Shown one piece after another: positions 45,092-53,478 of a stretch of 64,000 bases of DNA (its first letter is position 1; the number at the start of each line of letters is the position of its first letter). Made by a program: the position numbers and the translations under genes. Below the pieces are notes generated by a model. That model searched no databases and was not told the origin of the DNA. It saw only the letters and a program-made list of their open reading frames with translations. The stretch is taken from positions 62,001 through 126,000 of the forward strand of contig NZ_QJTI01000010.1 of NCBI RefSeq assembly GCF_003217325.1. Reading direction: 5' to 3'. The DNA is from Rhodopseudomonas faecalis. Its GTDB lineage: Bacteria > Pseudomonadota > Alphaproteobacteria > Rhizobiales > Xanthobacteraceae.

Positions 45092-46140
45092 CATCATCTG
45101 CTGCCGACCTCGCTGCCTGCCGGGAAATGCTCAAGGAAGGTTCTCACACCTTCCACGCGGCCTCGCTGGTGCTGCCACGCTGGATCTGTGATCCGTCGGT
45201 GGCGCTGTATGCCTTCTGCCGCGTCGCTGACGACGCGGTCGACCTCGGTGTCGACCGCGCTGCCGCGGTCGAAGTGCTGAAGGACCGGCTGGACTGCATC
45301 TGCCGCGGTCTGCCGATGCCGTATCCCGCCGATCGCGCGTTCGCCGATGTGGTGGCGCGCTACGGTATTCCCGAAGCGGTGCCGGCGGCGCTGATCGAAG
45401 GGCTCGATTGGGACGCCCAGGGCCGGCGCTATGAGACGCTGTCCGATCTGTACAGCTACTGCGCGCGCGTGGCCGGTACGGTCGGCGTGATGATGACCCT
45501 GGTGATGGGCCAGCGCTCGCCCGAAGTGGTGGCGCGCGCCTGCGATCTCGGCTGCGCGATGCAGCTCACCAATATCTGCCGCGACGTCGGCGAGGATGCC
45601 CGCAACGGCCGCATCTATCTGCCGCTGTCCTGGATGCGCGAAGCCGGGCTTGATCCCGATCAGTGGCTGAAGAATCCGGAGTTCAATCCGCAAATCGCCA
45701 GCATCGTCAAGCGGCTGATCGACACCGCCGACATGCTGTACGACCGCGCCACCTATGGCATCGCCAATCTGCCGCGTGCCTGCCGTCCCGGTATCTACGC
45801 GGCCCGCGCGCTTTATGCCGAAATCGGCCGCGAAGTTGAACGCGCTGGTCTTGATTCGATCTCCAGCCGCGCGGTGGTGTCCACCGGCCGCAAGCTCGCC
45901 GTGTTGGCGCGCATGCTGGTGTTCAACGAAACCGAATGGAAGCCGGCCAAGAACGTTCAGAACCGGCTCGGCGACATGGCCGAAACCCGCTTCCTGGTCG
46001 ACGCCGTGATCGCGACCCAGGTGCGCGAGCAGCCCGCCGCCAAGCCCACCAAGCCGATTGAGACCAAGGTCGCCTGGCTGGTGGATCTGTTCTCGCGGCT
46101 CGAGCGCCGCGATCAGATGATGCAGCGCAGCCGCGTTTGA
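45088..46140 (+). CDS. crtB: Phytoene synthase
   Basis: CrtB joins two geranylgeranyl diphosphates to phytoene. The 350-residue protein shows the first aspartate motif in YAFCRVADDAVD and the second in LTNICRDVGEDARNGR, with the intervening YCARVAGTVG. The length is normal. It ends the crtI-crtB pair; a hairpin with a T run follows. Confidence 0.96.
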   Translation: MTSSAADLAACREMLKEGSHTFHAASLVLPRWICDPSVALYAFCRVADDAVDLGVDRAAAVEVLKDRLDCICRGLPMPYPADRAFADVVARYGIPEAVPAALIEGLDWDAQGRRYETLSDLYSYCARVAGTVGVMMTLVMGQRSPEVVARACDLGCAMQLTNICRDVGEDARNGRIYLPLSWMREAGLDPDQWLKNPEFNPQIASIVKRLIDTADMLYDRATYGIANLPRACRPGIYAARALYAEIGREVERAGLDSISSRAVVSTGRKLAVLARMLVFNETEWKPAKNVQNRLGDMAETRFLVDAVIATQVREQPAAKPTKPIETKVAWLVDLFSRLERRDQMMQRSRV

Positions 46141-46169
46141 AAGCGTACCGATCCTGAGTGATCGTTAAG

Positions 46170-46200
46170 ATGCCCGGGCCTGTCCCGGGCATTCGCTTTT
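46170..46200 (+). terminator. Terminator after crtB
   Basis: ATGCCCGGG (46170-46178) with CCCGGGCAT (46184-46192), loop CCTGT, then TCGCTTTTTG. It is a variant of the ATGGCCGGG palindrome family used as a terminator. The rest of the gap to hemF holds no gene. Confidence 0.8.
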
Positions 46201-46357
46201 TGGGACGACACCAGCAGCCGCGCGGCGGGTGAGGGCACCCGCCTCAAGCCGGTTCGACCCGCAAGCAGCCTTGCGATCGCCGCAACGGCATTTGTCGGTC
46301 GCTGGATTTACTGCTATTCATTCGCAATAAAACGCAAGCCGGCCACGCCACTCCGCA

Positions 46358-47263
46358 ATGGAACGTCTCATGACCATTGAAGCCGACGCTCCCCTTTCGC
46401 CGATCGAGCAGCAGCGCAGCCAGGCGCGGGCGTGGTTCGAGGGGCTGCGCGACCGGATCTGCGCCGCGCTGGAAACGCTGGAACGCGAGGCGCCGGCCGA
46501 ACTGTTTCCGGGAGAGCCCGCCACCTTCATCTTCAAGCCCTGGCTGCGTCAGACCGGGCAGGGCGGCGGCGTTGGCGGCTTTCTGTCGAATGGCCGGCTG
46601 TTCGAGAAGATCGGCATTCACACCTCATCGGCCAATGGCCGGCTGACGCCCGAGATGGCGCGCACCATGCCGGGCGACGGCCAGACGCTTGATTATGTTT
46701 CGACCAGCATCAGCCTGATCATCCACCCACGCAGCCCGCGTGTGCCGACCACCCATATGAACACCCGCTTTTTGTGCACCTCGCAGGGCTGGTTCGGTGG
46801 CGGCGCCGATCTGACGCCGACCACGACCGCGCAGCGCAACCCGCAGGCCGAGGATGTGGTCCTGTTCCACGCGGCCATGAAGCGCGCCTGCGACGCGCAT
46901 GACCTAAGCTACCACGCCAAGTTCAAGCCGTGGGCCGACAGCTACTTCTTCCTGCCGCATCGCGGCGTGGCGCGCGGCGCCGGCGGCATCTTTTTCGACA
47001 ATCTCAATAGCGGCGATTTCGCACGCGATTTCGCCTTCACCCGCGAGGTCGGCCAGGCGTTCCTGGATGTCTATCCGCAGATCGTGCGCCGGCGCATGCA
47101 GGAGTCTTGGACCGAGGCCGAGCGCGCCGAGCAGCTCAGCTATCGCGGGCTCTATGTCGAGTTCAACCTCTTGTACGATCGCGGCACCATGTTTGGTCTG
47201 CAAACCGGCGGCAATATCGAAACCATCATGAGCTCAATGCCGCCGCTGGTGAGCTGGAGCTGA
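46358..47263 (+). CDS. hemF: Coproporphyrinogen III oxidase, aerobic
   Basis: Oxygen-dependent decarboxylation of coproporphyrinogen III to protoporphyrinogen IX. It is 301 residues with the family signatures HPRSPRVPTTHMNTRFL, WFGGGADLTP and a C-terminal RGTMFGLQTGG. A second ATG at 46370 is an equally plausible start. Being oxygen dependent, it complements anaerobic coproporphyrinogen oxidases found in such phototrophs. It is followed closely by two tiny membrane proteins. Confidence 0.95.
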   Translation: MERLMTIEADAPLSPIEQQRSQARAWFEGLRDRICAALETLEREAPAELFPGEPATFIFKPWLRQTGQGGGVGGFLSNGRLFEKIGIHTSSANGRLTPEMARTMPGDGQTLDYVSTSISLIIHPRSPRVPTTHMNTRFLCTSQGWFGGGADLTPTTTAQRNPQAEDVVLFHAAMKRACDAHDLSYHAKFKPWADSYFFLPHRGVARGAGGIFFDNLNSGDFARDFAFTREVGQAFLDVYPQIVRRRMQESWTEAERAEQLSYRGLYVEFNLLYDRGTMFGLQTGGNIETIMSSMPPLVSWS

Positions 47264-47283
47264 GCGCAGCAGGCGAGGGCATC

Positions 47284-47418
47284 GTGGAAAATTACGCCGG
47301 ACTGATCGAACTGATCTTTGTCTTTGTGATGCTCGGTGTCGGCTGGCTGGTGCTGGACCGCCAGGGCAAGCGGCTCGACCGCGCCCGCGAGGCACGGGAA
47401 CGCGACCAGGACCGCTGA
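47284..47418 (+). CDS. Tiny single-helix membrane protein 1 (44 aa)
   Basis: A 44-residue protein starting at GTG 47284, preceded by GAGGG. One membrane helix (about 8-23, IELIFVFVMLGVGWLV) is followed by the basic LDRQGKRLDRAREARERDQD, so the C-terminus is cytoplasmic. It begins 20 bases after hemF and may be in its transcript. The helix end and basic tail match the next small gene (EWQGRRLDRKREA), so the two are tandem paralogues. Too short for standard ORF calling. Function unknown. Confidence 0.65.
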   Translation: MENYAGLIELIFVFVMLGVGWLVLDRQGKRLDRAREARERDQDR

Positions 47419-47448
47419 TACCAACGGCTACCAACCACTCCGCACGTC

Positions 47449-47471
47449 ATGGCCGGGCTCGTCCCGGCCAT
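47449..47471. repeat. ATGGCCGGG palindrome between the two small genes
   Basis: ATGGCCGGG, loop CTCGT and CCCGGCCAT: the same 9-base stem as at 25804, 25986 and 40401, inserted between the paralogous small genes. Confidence 0.75.
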
Positions 47472-47556
47472 CCATGCCTGGCAGGGGACGAGACTGTTAG
47501 CACATTGAGCTGTGTGTATGGATCGGCGTGGCGCCGATCGCATAGCGGAGAGGGCC

Positions 47557-47721
47557 ATGAACAGCGACAGCGCCGTCAACTACTTTGAACTGTTGATGCT
47601 CGGCACGTTTGTGGGCGGCTGGATGCTGCTGGAATGGCAGGGCCGCCGGCTCGACCGCAAGCGCGAGGCCGACAAAGCGCGCCGCGACGCCGAGAGCAGC
47701 AAAGCCCCCACAAAAAATTAG
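47557..47721 (+). CDS. Tiny single-helix membrane protein 2 (54 aa)
   Basis: A 54-residue protein starting MNSDSAVNYFELLMLGTFVG, with one membrane helix (about 10-27) and a charged tail LEWQGRRLDRKREADKARRD. It pairs with the 44-residue protein: same helix length, same W-Q-G-(R/K)-R-L-D-R block at the cytoplasmic face. GGAGAGGG precedes the ATG; an in-frame upstream ATG at 47512 is less likely. Tiny one-helix proteins in photosynthesis clusters can be antenna or reaction-centre accessories, but no homology is claimed here. Confidence 0.65.
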   Translation: MNSDSAVNYFELLMLGTFVGGWMLLEWQGRRLDRKREADKARRDAESSKAPTKN

Positions 47722-47754
47722 GGCCGCGTCGCCGCGGCCGCTAATCATCAAGTC

Positions 47755-48717
47755 TTAGCCGCGCCGCGGCATCCGGAATGGCAACATCGCCTGCACCACC
47801 GGCATCCGGAATCGTTCCAGCGACAGGCTTTCGTGCATCAAGGTGGTCTGCTCGCCGAGCAGCGTGGTGGCGATCATCGAGCGCGCATAGAACGGCGAAT
47901 CTTCCAGCGTCCGGACCACCGCAGCCTCGGTCTGGCTGCGCGCGCTGCGGCTGACGCGCCACGGCGTGCGCGGCAAGGGATGCAGCGTCGGGAAGTCGAA
48001 CATCTGCATCGCGCCGCTTTCGTCGAATTGCAGCGCGAGGTCGAGCCGGCTGCCGTCGCGGCGCTCGGCTTCGTACAGAATCGCGGTGCCGTTGCGCAGC
48101 GCGGCGCGCGACCATTCCCAGACCGTAAAACCCTGTTCGATCGGCACGTCGCCGACATTCATGTCGAAATAGCCTTTGCCGCTCCAGCGCAGCTTGGGCT
48201 TTTCCAGCTCGACTTCGACGCGCGAGCACGGCGCGATCGGCCACCAGCGGTGATTGCCGTCCTCGTTGAGCGTGAACGCCTGCTGGGTGATGGCGCGCGG
48301 AATCACGCGAACGCGGCCCTTGATGCGCGAGGGAATCGGCGCGGTGACTTCGTCGATCTCGAAATTCAGCGCGGTGCCGTCCCAGAACACCCGGCTCGGG
48401 CCGATCGACAGCTGCGTGGCGTTGCGCTCGACATGACCACGGCCGCGCTCGGTCATGGTCCAGCGATTGCCGTTCTCGCGATACAGCGCGACGTTGATCG
48501 CGCAGTGATTCATCGGATCGACCGGCTGATTGCGGCGCGCGAATCGGTAGTACGGCGAAAACACGCTGCCGATGAAGGTGATGATGGTCAGCCCTTCGCG
48601 GCCATCGTCGCTCATGGCGTCGATGTACCACCAGGCATAACCATTGTCCGGAACCTGCAGGTTGAAGCCGGCGCTGGCGGTGTCGGCAGTGGGGCGGTCA
48701 GGCCAATGCAGCATCAT
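47755..48717 (-). CDS. crtC: Hydroxyneurosporene synthase (carotenoid 1,2-hydratase)
   Basis: CrtC hydrates the carotenoid end group (C1,2) on the way to spirilloxanthin. The protein is 320 residues with the family opening NGYAWWYIDAMSDDGREGLT, FIGSVFSPYYRFARR, and W-rich core (WPIAPCSRVEVE). It starts 33 bases after crtD and shares its transcript from the crtD/crtE region. The start may be the first or second ATG of an ATGATG pair. Confidence 0.93.
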   Translation of the reverse strand: MMLHWPDRPTADTASAGFNLQVPDNGYAWWYIDAMSDDGREGLTIITFIGSVFSPYYRFARRNQPVDPMNHCAINVALYRENGNRWTMTERGRGHVERNATQLSIGPSRVFWDGTALNFEIDEVTAPIPSRIKGRVRVIPRAITQQAFTLNEDGNHRWWPIAPCSRVEVELEKPKLRWSGKGYFDMNVGDVPIEQGFTVWEWSRAALRNGTAILYEAERRDGSRLDLALQFDESGAMQMFDFPTLHPLPRTPWRVSRSARSQTEAAVVRTLEDSPFYARSMIATTLLGEQTTLMHESLSLERFRMPVVQAMLPFRMPRRG

Positions 48718-48749
48718 GTCTCCGGGAGTTCATTGGGCACGCTTGCAGA

Positions 48750-50300
48750 TCAACGCGTAGCCGGATCGCGCGCCTGTTTCCAGCCCCGCATCTCTGCGAG
48801 GTCATCATAGAGGCTTGCAGCGGCGGAGCGTCCGGATAACGCCGCCATTGGCACTCCGGGTCCAGGGTGCGTACTGCCGCCCGCGACATAAAGTCCCGGG
48901 ATGCGGGTGCGCGCGCCAGGGCGGCGGAACGAAGCGGTCCAGCCATGCGACGCGCGGCCGTACAGCGCGCCGCCGGTGGCGGGGAACATGCGGTGGAAAT
49001 CGTTGGGCGTGGTCGCGACCGTCGCTTGCGGATCATGCGTGACGGTCAGGCCGCAGCGTTGCAGCACGGCGAATGCGCGCTCGGCATAGCGCTCGACCTG
49101 AGCCGGCCCAAATGGATAGCGATCGCCGACCGCGGGCGCGTTGATCAGCACCAGCAGTTCCTCGGCGTCGTCGCGCAGCAGCGTCGCTTCGTTGTCGGCG
49201 CGGTCCTGCGCGCAGACATAGACGGTCGGGTCGTCCGGAACCGCGCCTTTGCTGAAAATGTCATCGAATTCGGCGGCGTAGTCGCGCGAGAAAAACACGT
49301 TGTGGCGGCTGAGCGGAAAGCCGCTGGTGCGCGCCACCAGGCTCCAGGTCACCGCCGACAGAGAACGCTCATTCAGCTTGACCGGCACCGCGGCGCGCGC
49401 GGGCTCGGCGCCGAACAAGCCGCTGCCGAGCGCGGTGACGTCGGCGCTGACGATGACATTGCTGCCCGCGATATGTTCGCCCGAACTGAGCAGCACGCCA
49501 TTGGCGCGGCCGGCGCCGATCGTGACCTCGCGCACCTCCTGCTCATAACGAATCTGCACGCCGAGCGCGATCGCGCAGTCCGCCAGCGCCGTCGCCAGCT
49601 GATGCATGCCGCCTTCGATCACCCAGACGCCTTCCTGCTCGACATGAGCGACCAGCATCAGCGTCGCCGGCGCCATATAGGGCGAGGAGCCGCAATAGGT
49701 GGCGTAGCGGCCGAACAATTGCCGCAGCCGCGGATCATGGAAGTAATCGCCGAGCGCATTCCACATCGTGGTGAATGGCCGGATTTTTGGCAGCTGCAAC
49801 AGGCCGCGCCAGCCGCTGCTGATGATCAGGCCGGGCAGGCTCGGTTTCGCAGAGCGCAGAAACGGCCGCTCCAGCCGGCGATAAGTCTCGCGCGCATCCG
49901 CGCAGAATTGCCGGAACCTAGCCGCTTCCGCGGCGCCGGCGAACGCGCCGATCGCATCGGCCGAGCGTGCTTCATCCGCAAACAAATCGAGATGGCCGCT
50001 ATCGTCCCAGGCGTGGCGCGCCAGCACGTCGAGCGGGCGCAGCTTGACGTGATCGGAAAAGTTGCGGTTCGCCGCGGCGAACAACTCCTCGAACACCCAG
50101 CGCATGGTGAATACGGTCGGCCCGGAATCGATCTGCGAGGCGCCGATCGGCACCGTTCGCATTTTGCCGCCGGGTTGCGCCGCCCGTTCCAGCACGGTGA
50201 CCGCGAGTCCCCGGCTCGCCAAAGCAATCGCGGCCGTCAGACCCGAAATTCCTGCGCCAACGATGACGGCTTGATCCTCCGCAATGCGTCGGTTCAGCAT
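48750..50300 (-). CDS. crtD: Carotenoid 3,4-desaturase (methoxy/hydroxyneurosporene dehydrogenase)
   Basis: A CrtI-family FAD enzyme of 516 residues with VIVGAGISGLTAAIALASRG near residues 12-31, IDSGPTVFTMRWVFEELFA and the C-terminal YVAGGSTHPGPGVPMAALSG. CrtD introduces the 3,4 double bond in acyclic carotenoids. It is divergent from crtE and is upstream of crtC. The position and size fit CrtD rather than CrtI. Confidence 0.92.
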   Translation of the reverse strand: MLNRRIAEDQAVIVGAGISGLTAAIALASRGLAVTVLERAAQPGGKMRTVPIGASQIDSGPTVFTMRWVFEELFAAANRNFSDHVKLRPLDVLARHAWDDSGHLDLFADEARSADAIGAFAGAAEAARFRQFCADARETYRRLERPFLRSAKPSLPGLIISSGWRGLLQLPKIRPFTTMWNALGDYFHDPRLRQLFGRYATYCGSSPYMAPATLMLVAHVEQEGVWVIEGGMHQLATALADCAIALGVQIRYEQEVREVTIGAGRANGVLLSSGEHIAGSNVIVSADVTALGSGLFGAEPARAAVPVKLNERSLSAVTWSLVARTSGFPLSRHNVFFSRDYAAEFDDIFSKGAVPDDPTVYVCAQDRADNEATLLRDDAEELLVLINAPAVGDRYPFGPAQVERYAERAFAVLQRCGLTVTHDPQATVATTPNDFHRMFPATGGALYGRASHGWTASFRRPGARTRIPGLYVAGGSTHPGPGVPMAALSGRSAAASLYDDLAEMRGWKQARDPATR

Positions 50301-50325
50301 TTGATATCGAGTCCAGGTGACGTCA

Positions 50326-50377
50326 TTGACAGGTGTCCATAATTATTTACACTTGCATGTGACAAGTCAAATTGACA
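50326..50377. promoter_or_regulatory. Divergent crtD/crtE promoters with PpsR operators
   Basis: A perfect site TGTCCATAATTATTTACA (50334-50351) and a near-perfect one TGACAAGTCAAATTGACA (50360-50377, TGA for TGT) lie 26 bases apart. Rightward, TTGACA (50326-50331) and TACACT (50348-50353, spacer 16) fit a crtE promoter. Leftward, TTGACT (50370-50365) and AATAAT (50347-50342, spacer 17) fit the crtD promoter. The operators overlap both, so one regulator would repress both directions. Confidence 0.8.
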
Positions 50378-50405
50378 CTTCTTCCGCGTGACCAGGGAGC
50401 CTGCC

Positions 50406-51272
50406 ATGGACGTCAGCAACCGGATCGAACGGGCTTTGACCGAAGCGATTGGGTTAGCTGCATCTGCAGGGTGCCCGCCGCGCCTTGCCGAAGCAATGCA
50501 TTATGCGGTGTTCCCGCGCGGCGCGCGAGTTCGCCCGCGGCTGTGCCACAGCGTCGCCTTGGCGTGCGGTGAGGATCACCCCGCGGCCACCGAAGCCGCC
50601 GGTGCCGCGCTCGAGCTGATGCACTGCGCCTCGCTGGTTCACGACGATCTGCCCTGTTTCGACGGTGCCGACACCCGCCGCGGCCGGCCCTCGGTGCACA
50701 AGACTTTTGGCGAGCCGCTGGCGGTGCTGACCGGCGACGCGCTGATCGTGCTGGCGTTCCAGACCATCGCCCGGGTCGATTGCCCGCCGGATCGTCTGCT
50801 CAAGCTGACCACCATCATCGGCGATGCCGTCGGCGTGCCGTTCGGCATCGTGGCCGGTCAGGCCTGGGAATGCGAGACCGAGATCGATCTGGCACATTAT
50901 CATCGCTCAAAGACTGGCGCGCTGTTCGTTGCCGCCACCGCCGCCGGCGCTGCCTCGGCCGGTGCGGACCCGGCGCCGTGGCGCCTGGTCGGCGAGAAGA
51001 TCGGCGAGGCCTATCAGGTCGCCGACGATCTGCGCGACGCCGCCGCTGATGCCGAGGAGATCGGCAAGCCGGTCGGTCAGGACATTGCCAATGATCGTCC
51101 GAGCGCGGTGCGTAAGCTCGGTATCGACGGTGCGATCGATCATCTGCAGGGCCTGGTACGCGGCGCCATCGAGGCGATGCCGCCGTGCAGCAACGGTCAG
51201 GAACTGCGCTCGCTGATCATGTCGGAAGCCAAGCGGCTCGTGCCGGCCAAGCTTGCGCAGTTCGCTGCCTGA
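50406..51272 (+). CDS. crtE: Geranylgeranyl diphosphate synthase
   Basis: CrtE makes geranylgeranyl diphosphate for carotenoids and for the bacteriochlorophyll tail. From ATG 50406 (GGGAG six bases upstream) it is 288 residues. The first aspartate motif is LVHDDLPCFDGADTRRGRP and the second is QVADDLRDAAAD, with the GKPVGQD segment. A GTG 18 bases upstream is the alternative start. CrtF follows after 38 bases, so they form a unit. Confidence 0.95.
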   Translation: MDVSNRIERALTEAIGLAASAGCPPRLAEAMHYAVFPRGARVRPRLCHSVALACGEDHPAATEAAGAALELMHCASLVHDDLPCFDGADTRRGRPSVHKTFGEPLAVLTGDALIVLAFQTIARVDCPPDRLLKLTTIIGDAVGVPFGIVAGQAWECETEIDLAHYHRSKTGALFVAATAAGAASAGADPAPWRLVGEKIGEAYQVADDLRDAAADAEEIGKPVGQDIANDRPSAVRKLGIDGAIDHLQGLVRGAIEAMPPCSNGQELRSLIMSEAKRLVPAKLAQFAA

Positions 51273-51310
51273 CCCCACATTCGAGCGGGTGAATCTATGA
51301 GCCTGCTGGT

Positions 51311-52456
51311 GTGTTGCAGAGAACAAACTCGATAAGCCTGCGCGACAGGTGGCTGCGTCTCCGGGATTCGGTGTTATCGAATCCCGGTTTTCAGCGTTTT
51401 GCGGCATTGTTTCCGTTGATGCGGCCGGTGGCGCGCCGCCGTGCCGGAGCGCTGTTCGATCTGTGCGCCGGCTTCGTCTATTCCCAGATTCTGTTGGCAT
51501 GTGTCCGGCTCAAGCTGCTCGATGAGCTGGCGCGCGGGCCGGTGAGCGCCGATGAGCTGGCGGCGCGGCTGGCGCTGCCTGCCGAGTCGATGCGGCTATT
51601 GCTTGAGGCCGCGGTGGCGCTGGAGCTGGCGCAGCCGCGCAGCGGCGGTCGCTATGGGCTCGGCCTGCTCGGCGCCGAACTGTTTGGCAATCCCAGCGTC
51701 GCGGCGCTGATCGAGCACCACGCCATTGTCTATCAGGATTTGCGTGACCCGGTGGCGCTGCTGCGCGGCGAAGTCGGTAACCGGCAGCTGACCGGCTATT
51801 GGCCCTACGTCAATGCCGAGACCCCGGCCGCCCTGTCCGGCGAGCAGGTCGCGCCCTATACCCAGCTGATGTCGGCCTCGCAGCCGATGATCGCCCAGCA
51901 CGTGCTGCACGCTTATTCGTTCCGCTCGCACCGCTGCCTGCTCGATGTCGGCGGCGGCAACGGCGCCTTTGTCAGCGCGGTCGCCGCGCAGGCGCCGGAG
52001 CTGCGCTGCATGCTGTTCGATCTGCCGGCGGTGGCCGAGCACGCCAGGGCCCGGTTCGCCGCCAATGGTCTGGCCGAGCGGGCGACCGCCTATGGCGGCA
52101 GTTTTCTCACTGACCCGCTGCCGCAGGGCGCCGACGTGATCTCGCTGGTGCGGGTGATCCATGACCATGACGACGAGGCGGTGTTGACGCTGCTGCGCGC
52201 CGCCCGTGCCGCGCTGCCGCCGGACGGTACCCTGGTCATTGCCGAGCCGATGCTCGAGGGTCGCGGGGCTGAGACTTTTGGCGCAGCCTATTTCGCATTT
52301 TACCTGCTGGCGATGGGCAGCGGTAAACCGCGCAGTTTCGCCCGGATCAGCGAAATGCTTGTCGAAACTGGGTTTTGCGGTATCAAGTTGCTGCCTTCGA
52401 CCATGCCGCTGGTCACCAGTGTCATCCTGGCGAGAACCACTCCGACATTGTGTTAA
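51311..52456 (+). CDS. crtF: Hydroxyneurosporene O-methyltransferase
   Basis: CrtF methylates the 1-hydroxy group of carotenoids in spirilloxanthin synthesis. It is 381 residues: an N-terminal dimerisation half (RAGALFDLCAGFVYSQILLA) and a SAM-binding half with LLDVGGGNGAFV near residue 215, and LVRVIHDHDDE with the catalytic His. The start is a GTG; no better codon is near. It ends 83 bases before bchC, with the bchC promoter between them. Confidence 0.94.
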   Translation: MLQRTNSISLRDRWLRLRDSVLSNPGFQRFAALFPLMRPVARRRAGALFDLCAGFVYSQILLACVRLKLLDELARGPVSADELAARLALPAESMRLLLEAAVALELAQPRSGGRYGLGLLGAELFGNPSVAALIEHHAIVYQDLRDPVALLRGEVGNRQLTGYWPYVNAETPAALSGEQVAPYTQLMSASQPMIAQHVLHAYSFRSHRCLLDVGGGNGAFVSAVAAQAPELRCMLFDLPAVAEHARARFAANGLAERATAYGGSFLTDPLPQGADVISLVRVIHDHDDEAVLTLLRAARAALPPDGTLVIAEPMLEGRGAETFGAAYFAFYLLAMGSGKPRSFARISEMLVETGFCGIKLLPSTMPLVTSVILARTTPTLC

Positions 52457-52494
52457 TCTGGCTTGACACTTTAAGCCGTCAGGTTAGCATGACA
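52451..52494 (+). promoter_or_regulatory. bchC promoter with paired PpsR operators
   Basis: A perfect TGTTAATCTGGCTTGACA (52451-52468) and a near-perfect CGTCAGGTTAGCATGACA (52477-52494, CGT for TGT), 26 bases apart. TTGACA (52463-52468) and TAGCAT (52485-52490), spacer 16, form a good sigma-70 promoter; the first site covers the -35 and the second the -10. This is the classical CrtJ/PpsR layout at bchC and would repress the bchCXYZ-puf operon. Confidence 0.85.
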
Positions 52495-52539
52495 CTGCGA
52501 GGCTCACGATCGGGCCCCGCTATGGACGCGGAGTAAGCG

Positions 52540-53478
52540 ATGGAAACCATCGCGGTAGTGCTGAAGCAGCCAAAACTCGTCGAAATCAACCGACTGGCTC
52601 TCACGGCTCCGACCCCCGAAGACGTGGTGGTCGATGTCGCGTGGAGTGGTGTCAGCACAGGAACGGAACGACTGCTGTGGTCGGGCCGGATGCCAGCTTT
52701 TCCTGGAATGGGATACCCTCTCGTTCCCGGCTATGAATCGGTGGGGGAGGTGGTCGAGGCCGGCTCCGAAACCGATTTGCGCCCGGGGCAGATGGTGTTC
52801 GTGCCAGGCGCCAAGTGTTTTGGTGAGGTGCGCGGTCTCTTCGGAGCGTCCGCGTCGCGTTTGGTGGTTGCCGCCAAGCGCGTGATCCCCATCGAAAAGA
52901 GCCTCGGCGAGCGCGGCATTCTGCTGGCGCTGGCGGCGACGGCCTATCATGCCATCGCGGCGCCCGGCGCGCGCAGCCCGGAATGTATTGTTGGTCATGG
53001 CGTGCTCGGGCGTTTGCTTGCGCGCATCGCCGTGGCGCTTGGCAATCCGCCGCCGGTGGTTTGGGAGAAGAACCCGATCCGTACCGGCGGGGCGATGGGC
53101 TATTCCGTGATCGATCCGGCCGAAGACCCTCGTCGCGATTACAAGAGCATTTATGACGTCAGTGGAGATCCAACTTTGTTGGACTCTTTGATTTCGCGCA
53201 TCGCGGCGGGTGGCGAGGTCGTGTTGGCTGGATTTTACAGCGAGCCGCTGTCGTTTGCCTTTCCGCCAGCCTTCATGCGCGAAGCGCGTATCCGGGTCGC
53301 CGCGGAATGGCAGCAACCCGACATCGCCGCGACTAAGGAACTGATCGAATCCGGACGCCTTTCGCTTGATGGGTTGATTACTCACCACCATGACGCGAAG
53401 GCTGCGCCCGATGCTTACCGAATCGCTTTCGAAGATGCTGCGTGTCTGAAAATGGTTTTAAACTGGAGATTGAGCTGA
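52540..53478 (+). CDS. bchC: Bacteriochlorophyllide a dehydrogenase BchC
   Basis: BchC oxidises the 3-hydroxyethyl group to acetyl in bacteriochlorophyllide a synthesis. It is a 312-residue medium-chain dehydrogenase-like protein with [20 protein letters not shown] near residues 53-72. Its stop shares one base with the bchX start, so bchC-bchX-bchY-bchZ is tightly coupled. Confidence 0.95.
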   Translation: METIAVVLKQPKLVEINRLALTAPTPEDVVVDVAWSGVSTGTERLLWSGRMPAFPGMGYPLVPGYESVGEVVEAGSETDLRPGQMVFVPGAKCFGEVRGLFGASASRLVVAAKRVIPIEKSLGERGILLALAATAYHAIAAPGARSPECIVGHGVLGRLLARIAVALGNPPPVVWEKNPIRTGGAMGYSVIDPAEDPRRDYKSIYDVSGDPTLLDSLISRIAAGGEVVLAGFYSEPLSFAFPPAFMREARIRVAAEWQQPDIAATKELIESGRLSLDGLITHHHDAKAAPDAYRIAFEDAACLKMVLNWRLS

